Shown: in pieces, positions 8,059 to 16,529 of the stretch | How positions within the stretch are numbered: position 1 is the first letter of the stretch | How the letters are laid out: the number at the start of each line of letters is the position of its first letter | From: Pelobacter sp. UBA6093 | GTDB lineage: Bacteria; Desulfobacterota; Desulfuromonadia; Desulfuromonadales; Syntrophotaleaceae | Direction of reading: 5' to 3' | Length of the DNA: 64,000 nt | Assembly (NCBI GenBank): GCA_002435955.1 | Contig: DIWZ01000032.1 | Coordinates: 133,641 to 197,640, forward strand | Position numbers and translations under genes: made by a program | Notes under the pieces: generated by a model | Databases searched by the model: none | Told to the model about the DNA's origin: nothing | What the model saw: only the letters and a program-made list of their open reading frames with translations

Positions 8059-8451
8059 TCACATATCCAGCTCCGGGGTACCCGCACCCAGGAGGTTGAG
8101 GAATTTTTCGAGACGGAAAATAACCAGAAACTTCGGCCCCTGGATCTGGTCCGGGCTCAAGCAGCGTCGGGACAGGCTTTCGATCAACTCGGGATCGTTA
8201 TCCTCCCTGAGTTTTTTCAGGAACAGCCGCACCCCCTTGTAGCCTTCGCCTTTTTCCATGAACAGGAAGGTGGCATAGGGGTTGGATTGAAGGTTTTTGT
8301 GGGTCAACCGATCGAGCATGACAAAGGCTAACGTGCCATCTTCCAACATATGAGGCCTGGCATAAATGGCCGCATCGACCTTGCCTTCGGCGTCAGCCGT
8401 GGCGAGGACTCCGGTTCCCGTGGCAGTTTCAAAATAATCCCTGATTTTCAT
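8059..8451 (-). CDS. Pyridoxamine 5'-phosphate oxidase-like FMN-binding split-barrel protein
   Basis: The 130-residue protein matches the small split-barrel flavoprotein family. It has an N-terminal K-I-R-D-Y-F helix, a GVLATADAEGKVDAAIYARP strand pair (about 14-33), FVMLDRLTHKNLQSNPYATF (about 43-62) and a Y-K-G-V-R-L-F-L-K strand that normally contacts FMN. Such proteins are usually FMN- or F420-dependent oxidoreductases or flavin-binding sensors; the substrate is unknown. AAGGAG at 8458-8463 lies 6 bases from the ATG. Immediately beyond that Shine-Dalgarno sequence starts the 62-bp palindromic repeat at 8464-8525, so the repeat forms most of the predicted 5' leader. Confidence 0.82.
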   Translation of the reverse strand: MKIRDYFETATGTGVLATADAEGKVDAAIYARPHMLEDGTLAFVMLDRLTHKNLQSNPYATFLFMEKGEGYKGVRLFLKKLREDNDPELIESLSRRCLSPDQIQGPKFLVIFRLEKFLNLLGAGTPELDM

Positions 8452-8463
8452 TCATATCTCCTT

Positions 8464-8525
8464 GGAGGCTGTCGGACTATCCATGAGCCGGCTGCAAATT
8501 CGGCCCGGATAGTCCGGCAGACTCC
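8464..8525. repeat. Palindromic intergenic repeat, long form (copy 1)
   Basis: Two 19-base arms, GGAGGCTGTCGGACTATCC (8464-8482) and GGATAGTCCGGCAGACTCC (8507-8525), are inverted copies with two mismatches, separated by a 24-base centre containing a G-C-C-G-G-C-T-G-C block. The arm and centre sequences recur at 50821-50851 and 52433-52525. It fills the leader of the minus-strand gene starting at 8451 and abuts its Shine-Dalgarno sequence. Confidence 0.92.
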
Positions 8526-8607
8526 TTGAATCGGCTATTGCCGGACAAGTCAGACCAACGACCCCGCTTACAATTCAGGATCTGCTCCAGGCTTGCACGG
8601 ACTAGGG

Positions 8608-9126
8608 TCAAAGAAGCTGTTTCACGGCATCGAGGGCTGCCTGGTAATCGGGCTCTTCAGCGACCTCCCCCACCAGTTGGAAATAGCGCAGCGTATCGTC
8701 GCGATCGACTACCATGACGGCTCGTGCCAGGAGCTTGAGCTCCTTGATCAACAGGCCGTAATCGAGACCAAAAGAACGATCCTGATAATCGGAGAGGGTT
8801 TTGATTTTATCGATCCCAGCGTTGCCGCACCAGCGCGCCTGAGCAAAGGGCAGATCAACACTGACGGTATACACCACCACGTTATCGGGCAATTTCGCTG
8901 CCTGCTGATTGAAATTGCGGGACATGGTATCGCACACCGGGGTATCCAGCGATGGAACGACGGTAATCAGGCGAATTTTGCCCGCCGTGTCGGCCAGACT
9001 GACCGGCTGCAGAGCATTGTCCAGCAATTTGAACGGTGGAACGACGGCGCCGACTTTCAATGCCGCCCCCATCAGAGTCAGGGGGTTGCCTTTAAATGTT
9101 ACCAGTCCAGTGCGTTCTTCGGGCAT
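8608..9126 (-). CDS. tpx: Thiol peroxidase (atypical 2-Cys peroxiredoxin)
   Basis: The 172-residue start at 9126 has AAGGAGC 6-7 bases upstream; a longer frame to 9192 lacks a start signal. The protein has the Tpx pattern: N-terminal V-T-F-K-G-N-P-L-T-L, the peroxidatic motif SLDTPVCDT with Cys65, and the resolving Cys100 in ARWCG, 35 residues later as in E. coli Tpx (Cys61/Cys95). It reduces hydroperoxides, probably lipid peroxides, using thioredoxin. It is a cytoplasmic or periplasmic stress protein, and no signal peptide is visible here. It is encoded singly between the FMN-binding protein gene and the radical SAM gene. Confidence 0.95.
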   Translation of the reverse strand: MPEERTGLVTFKGNPLTLMGAALKVGAVVPPFKLLDNALQPVSLADTAGKIRLITVVPSLDTPVCDTMSRNFNQQAAKLPDNVVVYTVSVDLPFAQARWCGNAGIDKIKTLSDYQDRSFGLDYGLLIKELKLLARAVMVVDRDDTLRYFQLVGEVAEEPDYQAALDAVKQLL

Positions 9127-9223
9127 GGTTGTGCTCCTTTCATGGGTTAAAATCGTTTTGAATAAGATTACCGCAACCCGAAGCAACGTCAAAGCAAACC
9201 GGATTCAGATATTACGCAGCAGA

Positions 9224-10957
9224 TCAGCTTGTGCCATGACACAAACCGCAACGGCGACATCCAGGGCCGCAAGGCGGAGTAAGTTGCCCGTTGAGAGCTC
9301 GTTGGTATTCCGACCATAAAAACCTGCGCGGCACGCCCTGATCGATAATTTCCCAGGGGAAAACTTCGTCCTGGCTGCGCTCTCGCGCAAGATAAAAGTC
9401 GGCATCGAGTCCTTCCTGACGGCAGGCCGTGGCAAGACTGTCGCCGCCGGCAAGATGCGGCAGCAAGCGTCCGACCCTGCGATCGCCGCGGGACAACAGC
9501 GCCTGCAATTCCGCCGATTTCACCGATTCGCAGATAAAACTGGTGTTGGCCAGGCGGCCTACCTGGCGCCGCAGGTACTGAATTTTCTTTTTTAATGCCG
9601 CGGCTGGCTCCATGGCGGCCCACTGCAAGGGCGTAAAAGGCTTGGGTATGAATGGGTTGACCGACAGGGTCAAATTGCCGAGCCGGCCACGTCGCCGACC
9701 AGCCTCCAGCCACACGTGGCGAACCTTTTCGGTTAACTCCAGCAGCGCCTCAAGGTCTTGCGTCGTTTCCGTGGGCAGCCCGATGAGAAAATAGAGCTTC
9801 AGATTGGGGATGCCGCCTTCGGCAATCAAGTGCGTCGCCGCAAGGATCTGCTCCTCATCCAGACCTTTATTAATGAAATCGCGCAACCGCTGGCTGCCGG
9901 CTTCAGGGGCAATGGCCACGGTGCGATGGCCGGACGCCGCCATGGCTTCCACCTCCCGGGCAGTGAGGGAATCGATCCGCAGGCTGGCCACCGATATCTG
10001 TCCTCCAGCCTCCATGATCTTGTGGCTGATGGCGCCGATCTCGCTGTGGTCGGCCACTGCCGGACTTACCAGCCCAACCCGCTTCCGCTGCTCAAGGCCA
10101 TCGGCCAGTTCATCCTGAAGTGCCGCCAGACTGCGTTCCCGGGGGGGCAAATAGATGAAACCCGCGGCACAAAACCGACATTTACGGGCGCAGCCGCGTG
10201 AAATCTCGACCAACGCCATGTCACCGAATTCCGTATCGTTGGTGTAGATACAGGAACGACTGGCCGTATCGTCGAGCTGGCGCACCCACTGGCGCGCGAC
10301 CCGTTGGGGCACCCCTGGCTCGGGCACGTAGGAGGCTACGGTGCCGTCAGCGTTATAATTCACCCGGTACAAAGACGGCACGTAGATGCCAGGCTGACCA
10401 GCCAGGTTGCTCAGCATTCCGGCTCTGTCACCTTTGGCCTTTTGCAAACCTTCGACCAGGGCAGGCAACATCGGCTCGCCTTCCCCGATGGCAAACAGGT
10501 CCATGATCTCCGCCAGCGGTTCCGGATTGAGAAACGCGCAGACCCCGCCACATAGTACCGGTGGGTAGGCATCGCCGCGCTCGCCGGCCAGCAGCGGCAT
10601 ATGCGCAAGATCAAACAAGACGGGCAGATGCAGGTAATCGTTCTCAAACGAAATGGAAAAAGCGACCAGGTCGAACTCCTCGAGAAAGCGGCCTGATTCA
10701 AGGGAAAACAGCGGATACCCGGTCTTGCGATGTTCTTCCAGATCCTCTGGATCGGGCAGAAAAAACCGTTCGCACAGGGTTTCCTCGTGTCGGTTGAGCC
10801 ACTCGTAGACGGTATGGAATCCGAGATTGCTCATGGCCTGATGATAAACATTGGGATATATCAGGGCCACACTCAAGCGACCGCCCCACGGATTGGCATG
10901 CAGACCGCTTTCAGCAGCCCGACGGTGCTGCGCTTTGTCCAGCAGCTTTCGTGACAT
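9224..10957 (-). CDS. Radical SAM protein with N-terminal B12-binding-like domain
   Basis: The 577-residue protein has an N-terminal region (about 1-230) like the cobalamin-binding half of B12-radical SAM enzymes (SVALIYPNVYHQAMSNLGFH near 30-49). The radical SAM core follows, with the cluster motif SRGCARKCRFCAAG, CX3CX2C at about residues 254-261, then a TIM-barrel stretch containing the GGIPNLKLYFLIGLPTET block. The C-terminus ends in a Cys-rich tail, CGPGCRRCGLC. The family is the uncharacterised rSAM group often fused or adjacent to a DUF2344 protein and RNase E/G; here it stands alone. The substrate is unknown. The ATG at 10957 has AGAGAGAAG upstream. Confidence 0.85.
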   Translation of the reverse strand: MSRKLLDKAQHRRAAESGLHANPWGGRLSVALIYPNVYHQAMSNLGFHTVYEWLNRHEETLCERFFLPDPEDLEEHRKTGYPLFSLESGRFLEEFDLVAFSISFENDYLHLPVLFDLAHMPLLAGERGDAYPPVLCGGVCAFLNPEPLAEIMDLFAIGEGEPMLPALVEGLQKAKGDRAGMLSNLAGQPGIYVPSLYRVNYNADGTVASYVPEPGVPQRVARQWVRQLDDTASRSCIYTNDTEFGDMALVEISRGCARKCRFCAAGFIYLPPRERSLAALQDELADGLEQRKRVGLVSPAVADHSEIGAISHKIMEAGGQISVASLRIDSLTAREVEAMAASGHRTVAIAPEAGSQRLRDFINKGLDEEQILAATHLIAEGGIPNLKLYFLIGLPTETTQDLEALLELTEKVRHVWLEAGRRRGRLGNLTLSVNPFIPKPFTPLQWAAMEPAAALKKKIQYLRRQVGRLANTSFICESVKSAELQALLSRGDRRVGRLLPHLAGGDSLATACRQEGLDADFYLARERSQDEVFPWEIIDQGVPRRFLWSEYQRALNGQLTPPCGPGCRRCGLCHGTS

Positions 10958-11056
10958 AGGAACTTCTCTCTGATCTGGAACAGGTTATGCGATACGACGA
11001 AGAATCGACAGGAACCATCTTAACCCAACCAGGTTCGGGTGAAAAGGTTTTGCCTG

Positions 11057-11098
11057 GGATTCTGTCGACGGGCGCTCAGGAGTCCGTCGACAGAATCC
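11057..11098. repeat. Paired GGATTCTGTCGAC palindromic repeat
   Basis: GGATTCTGTCGACGG (11057-11071) and CCGTCGACAGAATCC (11084-11098) are perfect 15-bp inverted copies flanking a 12-base centre. The right unit, extended left to AGGAG, resembles the compact form of the palindromic repeat seen at 41966 and 46442, so this may be two copies side by side. Confidence 0.8.
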
Positions 11099-11104
11099 TG
11101 GACG

Positions 11105-11141
11105 AAAAAAAACGAGGAGACCGTGAAACGGCCCCCTCGTT
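11105..11141 (-). terminator. Terminator downstream of ftsZ (end of dcw cluster)
   Basis: AACGAGG (11111-11117) pairs with CCTCGTT (11135-11141), with an inner CCGT/ACGG stem around a GAAA loop. The A-run at 11105-11112 gives a U-tract on the minus strand. It lies about 160 bases past the ftsZ stop and upstream of the radical SAM gene. Confidence 0.75.
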
Positions 11142-11297
11142 TGGGGAGTCATGTGTGGTGATTTTTAAGAAAAAAGTGCCCCGGCCCGCCGGAAATCCCG
11201 GAAAACCAAGCAGCACTGCCGGTCATATGGGAAAAAGCGGAGAACTTTATTCCCACCCGGCGCAGCCAGTAGGCTGCCAGCCGATCCGGTGAAACTG

Positions 11298-12458
11298 TCA
11301 GTCGACCCGTTTACGCATGAAGGTCGGGATATCGTATTCATGCTCTTCGCCCAACGGTGTACGAAAAGCTGTCGGAGCATCTTTTTGTCGCTCACGGATA
11401 AAGGTCGGCAGGTCGCGGTCGATCTTCTCCAGGCCCGAGCCGGCGCGGCTGCGCAGCTCTTCCACGTTGCGGCGGCCCTTTTCAAAGGAATCTCCGAAAC
11501 CGGTGGCGATAGCGGTGATCTTGATGCGATCGCCCATTTCGTCGTTGATCACGATACCCATGATGATGTTGGCATCCTCATGCACCTTGTCATGAATGAT
11601 GCTGGAAGCCTCGTCGAATTCCTCCATGGTCATGCTGGAGGAGGCGGTGATATTGACCAGCACACCCTTGGCGCCGGAGATATCGATATCCTCCAAAAGC
11701 GGGCTGCTGATGGCTTTTTGAGCCGCTTCGGCGGCACGCCGGTCGCCTTCGGCTATACCGATGCCCATCATGGCCATGCCGCGCTCGCTCATGACCGCTT
11801 TGACGTCGGCAAAGTCGACGTTGATCAGACCACTGGTGGTAATCAGTTCGGAGATTCCCTGAACCGCCTGGCGCAGCACATCGTCGGAGGGTTTGAAGGC
11901 ATCGAGAATGCTGGTGTTCTTGCCGGAAAGCCCGAGCAGTCGGTCATTGGGGATGACGATCAGGGAGTCGACCACATTTTTCAGAGTTTCGATCCCGAGG
12001 GCAGCCTTTTTCATGCGCTGCTTGCCTTCGCGGCTGAAGGGCTTGGTCACCACCGCGACGGTCAGGGCACCCATTTCCTTGGCAACCTCGGCAATAATCG
12101 GCGCGGCACCGGTCCCGGTGCCACCTCCCAGACCGGCGGCGATAAATACCATATCGGCGCCTTCGAGAATTTCGGCCAGGCGCGCTCGATCCTCCTGCGC
12201 CGCATCGCGACCAACTTCAGGATTGGCACCAGCGCCGAGGCCCTTGGTCAACTTGCCGCCGATCTGCAACTTAACCGGCGCCAGGCTCTTGCGCAACGCC
12301 TGGGCATCGGTGTTGGCCGCCACGAAATCGACGCCATCCAACGACGCCATAATCATGGTATTGACCGCATTGTTGCCGCCCCCGCCAACACCGATCACTT
12401 TAATTTTTGCCGTCTGGTCGATGTTTTCATCGAACTCGAACATGATATTATCCGACAT
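11298..12458 (-). CDS. ftsZ: Cell division protein FtsZ
   Basis: This is the 386-residue tubulin-like GTPase that polymerises into the Z ring at midcell. The N-terminal GVGGGGNNAVN nucleotide-binding loop (about 24-34), the tubulin signature GGGTGTGAAP near residues 108-117, and the T7-loop region NVDFADVKAVM are all present. The C-terminus ends in the short conserved tail DIPTFMRKRVD, which binds FtsA and other tethers, after a short variable linker. It is the last gene of the dcw cluster, 78 bases after ftsA, with GGAGGGAG before the ATG. Because of that gap and the terminator that follows, an additional internal promoter is possible but none is clear. Confidence 0.98.
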   Translation of the reverse strand: MSDNIMFEFDENIDQTAKIKVIGVGGGGNNAVNTMIMASLDGVDFVAANTDAQALRKSLAPVKLQIGGKLTKGLGAGANPEVGRDAAQEDRARLAEILEGADMVFIAAGLGGGTGTGAAPIIAEVAKEMGALTVAVVTKPFSREGKQRMKKAALGIETLKNVVDSLIVIPNDRLLGLSGKNTSILDAFKPSDDVLRQAVQGISELITTSGLINVDFADVKAVMSERGMAMMGIGIAEGDRRAAEAAQKAISSPLLEDIDISGAKGVLVNITASSSMTMEEFDEASSIIHDKVHEDANIIMGIVINDEMGDRIKITAIATGFGDSFEKGRRNVEELRSRAGSGLEKIDRDLPTFIRERQKDAPTAFRTPLGEEHEYDIPTFMRKRVD

Positions 12459-12536
12459 GACTCCCTCCGCTCCCCTTTTTGACCTGGGCTCTCCGTAACC
12501 CGGCCGAGTTTAATATGCCCCGCTGCCCCACCACTA

Positions 12537-13766
12537 TCAAAAGAATTCGACAAACCACTCTTTCATGCGCTTCAGAACCTTATCGAACAGGTTGTCCGAA
12601 CCGCCTTTGAACTTGGGTGCGCCCCCACAACGCGCCCCGTATTTGATCAGACCGACCCCGGTGGCATAAATAGGCGAATTCACCACATCGGTCAGTCCGC
12701 CGATACCCCGTGGTAAACCGCGCCGCACCGGGAGGTTGAAAATCTGCTCGGCCATCTCCGGCATGCCGGGCAAGATACAGCTGCCGCCTGTCAGCACAAT
12801 GCCGGAAGCGAGCAGATCTTCATAGCCGCTTTTAATGATATCACGCTGCACCAGGGTGAAAATCTCTTCGACCCGTGGTTCGAGGATTTCGGCCAGCAGA
12901 TGGCGTGAAAGGATGCGCGGTTCGCGTCCTCCGACCGACGGCACTTCGATAGTCTCATCCTTGCCGACCATGGCGGTCATGGCACAGCCGTATTTCTGTT
13001 TAATGATTTCGGCCTCTGCCATGGGCGTGCGCAACCCGACAGCAATGTCATTGGTCAGATGATTGCCTCCCAGGGACAGTACCGAGGTATGCTTGATGGC
13101 ACCGTCGACAAAAATCGCGATATCCGTGGTTCCTCCACCGATATCGACCAGCGCCACACCCAGGTCTTTTTCGTCAGCCGAAAGAACGGCTTCCGCAGAG
13201 GCCAGTTGCTCAAGGACGATGTCGGACACCGCAACCTCGGCCTTATAGCAGCTGCGGACAATGTTCTGTGCGCTGGCAGTGGCAGCGGTAACGATGTGCA
13301 CTTTGGCTTCCAGTCGCACGCCACACATGCCCAAAGGATCAAGAATACCGTCCTGATCGTCGATGATATATTCCTGAGGCAGGGTATGAATCACTTCCCG
13401 ATCCATGGGAATAGCGATGGCCTTGGCCGCATCGAGAACCCGACGAATGTCGTCGTGGGTCACTTCCCGGGTCTTGATGGCGATTACCCCCTGGGAATTG
13501 AATCCTCGAATATGACCGCCCGCGATTCCGGCATAAACACTGTCGATTTTGCAATCCGCCATCAGCTCTGCTTCGTTCAGTGCCTTGCGGATGGCTTCGA
13601 CGGTACTTTCAATGTTAATAACCACGCCTTTGCGCAATCCGCGAGACGGGCTGGTCCCTATGCCGACAATATCCAGACCGTCTTCGTTATGATGTCCGAC
13701 AATGGCGCAGATCTTGGTGGTACCGATGTCCAGGCCCACGATCAGATTGTTTTTGTTATTGCTCAT
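12537..13766 (-). CDS. ftsA: Cell division protein FtsA
   Basis: I start the protein at the ATG at 13766 (409 residues, MSNNKNNLIVGLDIGTTK); the frame is open 68 codons further upstream but overlaps ftsQ. It is an actin-fold ATPase: phosphate-1 motif IVGLDIGTTK near residues 9-18, phosphate-2 VDIGGGTTDIAIF near 203-215 and an adenosine motif GIVLTGGSC further on. The C-terminal MKEWFVEFF forms the amphipathic helix that tethers FtsZ filaments to the inner membrane. It lies between ftsQ (23 bases upstream) and ftsZ in the usual order. Confidence 0.97.
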   Translation of the reverse strand: MSNNKNNLIVGLDIGTTKICAIVGHHNEDGLDIVGIGTSPSRGLRKGVVINIESTVEAIRKALNEAELMADCKIDSVYAGIAGGHIRGFNSQGVIAIKTREVTHDDIRRVLDAAKAIAIPMDREVIHTLPQEYIIDDQDGILDPLGMCGVRLEAKVHIVTAATASAQNIVRSCYKAEVAVSDIVLEQLASAEAVLSADEKDLGVALVDIGGGTTDIAIFVDGAIKHTSVLSLGGNHLTNDIAVGLRTPMAEAEIIKQKYGCAMTAMVGKDETIEVPSVGGREPRILSRHLLAEILEPRVEEIFTLVQRDIIKSGYEDLLASGIVLTGGSCILPGMPEMAEQIFNLPVRRGLPRGIGGLTDVVNSPIYATGVGLIKYGARCGGAPKFKGGSDNLFDKVLKRMKEWFVEFF

Positions 13767-13789
13767 CTCCGTGCCTTCCCCCTTGGAAT

Positions 13790-14638
13790 CTACCCTTTGC
13801 CTCGCACATTGCCGGCATCCAGTTTTACAATAACCCGCCGCGTTACGTTCAGGTCGATATAATCGATAAAACTCAATCGTGTCTTGATTTGCGGAAAGAT
13901 TTTCTCGAACCGGTTCAACTTGCTGTCGAAGTCGTTCTGCCCCATGCGGATCGGCACACCGCCATTGCAAGTATAAAGGGTAATACTGCCGGTGTCGTCA
14001 ATACTTAGTTCAGAAACGTCGCCGACTCCGAAAACCTTGCGCCTGTCAAGACTTTCAAGCACACTAAGTATTGTATCCAGATGCCGCATGGTCGCTTCGT
14101 TTCGTGCCAGCAGAGCCTGCCGGTCGATGCCGGAAATAACCGGGAAATCCAGACGATCTCCGCGTTCCAGCCTTTTGAATATCTGCCCCGATGCATCAAG
14201 ATAATAAAGATAGTCGAGACACACAATAGCTCGAGGGGTCCGCTCGGCGACCCGGATGACCAGTTGATTCGGAAACATCCGCCGAACCTTGGCGCTGGCT
14301 ATCCAGGGGTTTTCCTCGATACGGGTACCGATGCGCCCCAGGTCGAGTTCAAAGATGTTGGTTCCGGGGTGGATATCCGACAGCGCCAGAATTTCTTCTC
14401 GGCTGATGCGGCGGTTATCCTCCACCCGAATCTGTTCCACTTTGAAATAATCCGAGGCGAACAGCATCTGCGCGCCGTAATAAGCTACCGCGACGATCAT
14501 CGTCAGGCTGCCCAGAGCCATGGTACCCCACAGGGCGCCAATCAGCAAGCGACGCCAGGGGATAACTTTGCGCTGTTTCCTGAAATGGTTGCCTTTACGA
14601 CTCTTAAGCCGTTTTTTAGCGGGCCCGATATTCACCAT
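13790..14638 (-). CDS. ftsQ: Cell division protein FtsQ
   Basis: The chosen ATG (14638) lies 9 bases after an AAGGG; a TTG two codons upstream is also possible. The 282-residue protein has a basic cytoplasmic N-terminus (KKRLKSRKGNHFRKQRK), one membrane segment (about 31-57), a POTRA domain (about 60-130, with VEQIRVEDNRRISREEI) and a periplasmic FtsQ domain. It is a bitopic inner-membrane protein that links FtsA/FtsW/FtsI recruitment through FtsB and FtsL. It follows ddl at 38 bases and precedes ftsA, as in most Gram-negative dcw clusters. Confidence 0.93.
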   Translation of the reverse strand: MVNIGPAKKRLKSRKGNHFRKQRKVIPWRRLLIGALWGTMALGSLTMIVAVAYYGAQMLFASDYFKVEQIRVEDNRRISREEILALSDIHPGTNIFELDLGRIGTRIEENPWIASAKVRRMFPNQLVIRVAERTPRAIVCLDYLYYLDASGQIFKRLERGDRLDFPVISGIDRQALLARNEATMRHLDTILSVLESLDRRKVFGVGDVSELSIDDTGSITLYTCNGGVPIRMGQNDFDSKLNRFEKIFPQIKTRLSFIDYIDLNVTRRVIVKLDAGNVRGKG

Positions 14639-14676
14639 GCGCAATTACCCTTGCCGTCAAGGCATTCGTGTGCAAA

Positions 14677-15606
14677 CTATTTTCGGACTGCGGCACCAAC
14701 AAGGATCCGCTCAACCAACTCATCAAAAGACATGCCGATGGCACCGGCAGCCTTGGGCAACAGACTGGTCTCGGTCATGCCCGGAATAGTGTTGACCTCC
14801 AGACAGTAAAAAGCTGTATCGGTTACCATGAAATCGACCCGTGCGGCCCCGCAGCAACCGATAGCCTCAAACACCTGTACAGCGGCATCCTGCAGGTCTT
14901 GGTACAGGACCTCCGGCAAAGGAGCGGGTAACAGGTACTCGGTGTTCCCCGGGGTGTACTTGGCCTGGTAATCGTAAAATCCGCCTTTAGGCACCACCTG
15001 GATAATCGGTAGAGGCTGCCCATCCAGAACCCCGACAGTGACTTCCGCTCCGGCGATAAACTGTTCGACCAGCACCAGGTCATCATGCCGGAATGCCTCG
15101 GTGAGACCGGCTGCAAGATCCTCATCGTTGTGTACAATGCTGATGCCGATGGTCGAGCCTTCCCGTGCGGGTTTGACCACCAGGGGGTAGTCCGGCAAAG
15201 CCCCCTGCTGCTTTTGGCCGGCGCGTATGAAGGCAAACGCGGGAGTGGCAATGCCGTGGTAACAGAGCATTTTTTTAGTCGCAACCTTGTCCATGGCCAG
15301 GCTGGAAGCCAACACACCACTGCCCGTATAGGGAATACCCGCCATTTCCAATAGCCCCTGCACCGTACCGTCCTCCCCGAACCGTCCGTGCAGGGCAATG
15401 AATGCCACCTCCGCGCCGGCCTGCTGAAGTTGTGCCGCCAGATCGCGTCCGGCGTCGATATCGGTCACCTGGTACCCGCGTCGCTCAAGGGCTTGGCTGA
15501 TTGCCCGCCCCGTACGCAGGGACACTTCCCGCTCTGCGGAAAGCCCGCCCATCAACACGACAATTTTCTTTTGCTTCAATTCCTGGCACTGCATCATGGC
15601 TCTCAT
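14677..15606 (-). CDS. ddl: D-alanine--D-alanine ligase
   Basis: This ATP-grasp enzyme makes D-Ala-D-Ala for the peptidoglycan stem. GAGG lies only 3 bases before the ATG at 15606 and about 12 before the next in-frame ATG, so the exact start is uncertain by three or four codons; the product is about 309 residues. Visible blocks are VLMGGLSAEREVSLRTG near the N-terminus, HGRFGEDGTVQGLLE with the catalytic Glu/His region, GSGVLASSLAMDK, the ATP-binding LVVKPAREGSTIGI, and the metal-binding RVDFMVTD...EVNTIPGMT near the end. It sits between murB and ftsQ in the dcw cluster. Confidence 0.96.
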   Translation of the reverse strand: MRAMMQCQELKQKKIVVLMGGLSAEREVSLRTGRAISQALERRGYQVTDIDAGRDLAAQLQQAGAEVAFIALHGRFGEDGTVQGLLEMAGIPYTGSGVLASSLAMDKVATKKMLCYHGIATPAFAFIRAGQKQQGALPDYPLVVKPAREGSTIGISIVHNDEDLAAGLTEAFRHDDLVLVEQFIAGAEVTVGVLDGQPLPIIQVVPKGGFYDYQAKYTPGNTEYLLPAPLPEVLYQDLQDAAVQVFEAIGCCGAARVDFMVTDTAFYCLEVNTIPGMTETSLLPKAAGAIGMSFDELVERILVGAAVRK

Positions 15607-15628
15607 ATTCCTCGAACTTAACAGGCTT

Positions 15629-16528
15629 TCAGGCCTCTCCAATTACTTGCACTTCCGGCTCCAGCATGATGCCGGTCCGCCCTCGCACCGTTTCTTGAAT
15701 TTCACCGATCAACGACAAGACATCGGCCGCCCGGGCCCCTCCCCGGTTAACGATGAAATTCGCATGTTTTTCCGAAACCTGTGCACCGCCTACGCTGCGC
15801 CCGCGCATGCCGGACTCGTCGATCAAACGCCAGGCTTGTTGTCCTGGCGGGTTCTTGAACACCGAACCGGCATTGGGCTTGCCAACCCCCTGGGCTTTGC
15901 GGCGTGCGCTCAACCGATGTTGCACGCTTGATTCAAGCATTTCGGCGTCAGCGAAGCTGAAACGCAGTATCGCCGCGGCGACGATCCGGTCAGCCGGCAC
16001 CGCCGAAGCACGATAGCGCAGATCGAGACGCGCGGCGGGCCAGTACTCCATCCCCTCGGCGCCAGCCAGAAATGCACCCTGCAGAACCCCGGCCATAGCC
16101 TGCTCGCCGGCACCGGCATTCATGACCACGGCCCCGCCGACAGTCGCCGGAATACCCGCGAGATCCTCAATACCTGCCAGCCCACGTCGAACCGCCTGAC
16201 GCACCAACCGCATCACAGGCAGGCCGCCGCCGACCCTGGCTGTACCATCATCACGAAACTCCATGGTCTGCAAGGCTCCCATGTGGATGATCGCACCGCG
16301 ATAGCCTCCATCGCGCACCAGCAGGTTGCTGCCAGTACCCAGCGCCATCCAGGGCATGCCGACCTGTGCCAGGAGGTGCAGGACCGCGAGCAGTTCTTGC
16401 TCGCTTCGCGGGGCAACAAAGAGCTCGGCAGGCCCGCCGATCCGCCAGGTGGTATGGCGTCCCAGCAGTTCGCCGACCAGTACCGGGCCCTGCAAGATTC
16501 CCCGCAATTCAGCAGCCAATGCATTCAT
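15629..16528 (-). CDS. murB: UDP-N-acetylenolpyruvoylglucosamine reductase
   Basis: This 299-residue FAD/NADPH enzyme completes UDP-N-acetylmuramate synthesis in the cytoplasm. The FAD-binding segment (TTWRIGGPAELFVAP, then GTGSNLLVRDGGYRG near 63-77), GIPATVGGAVVMNAGA near 126-141, and the catalytic Ser in NAGSVFKNPPG are all seen, as is the closing Glu in MLEPEVQVIG. It starts one base after the murC stop, so translation is coupled. It is of the type I family by length and the position of the Ser. Confidence 0.96.
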   Translation of the reverse strand: MNALAAELRGILQGPVLVGELLGRHTTWRIGGPAELFVAPRSEQELLAVLHLLAQVGMPWMALGTGSNLLVRDGGYRGAIIHMGALQTMEFRDDGTARVGGGLPVMRLVRQAVRRGLAGIEDLAGIPATVGGAVVMNAGAGEQAMAGVLQGAFLAGAEGMEYWPAARLDLRYRASAVPADRIVAAAILRFSFADAEMLESSVQHRLSARRKAQGVGKPNAGSVFKNPPGQQAWRLIDESGMRGRSVGGAQVSEKHANFIVNRGGARAADVLSLIGEIQETVRGRTGIMLEPEVQVIGEA

Positions 16529-16529
16529 G

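Larger units (their letters stand above)
10958..11297. other. 340-base gap between the radical SAM gene and ftsZ
   Basis: This gap holds the leader of the radical SAM gene, a pair of palindromic repeat units (11057-11098) and an intrinsic terminator (11105-11141) serving the dcw cluster. About 150 bases after the ftsZ stop have no gene. A weaker GC-rich stem with a following T-run near 11166-11195 (minus strand) could be an additional ftsZ terminator. No convincing promoter or ORF was seen. Confidence 0.6.

Noticed and set aside
11289..12482. 397-codon plus-strand frame opposite ftsZ
   Set aside because: Antisense shadow; Gly/His-rich composition follows from GC-rich codons of ftsZ.
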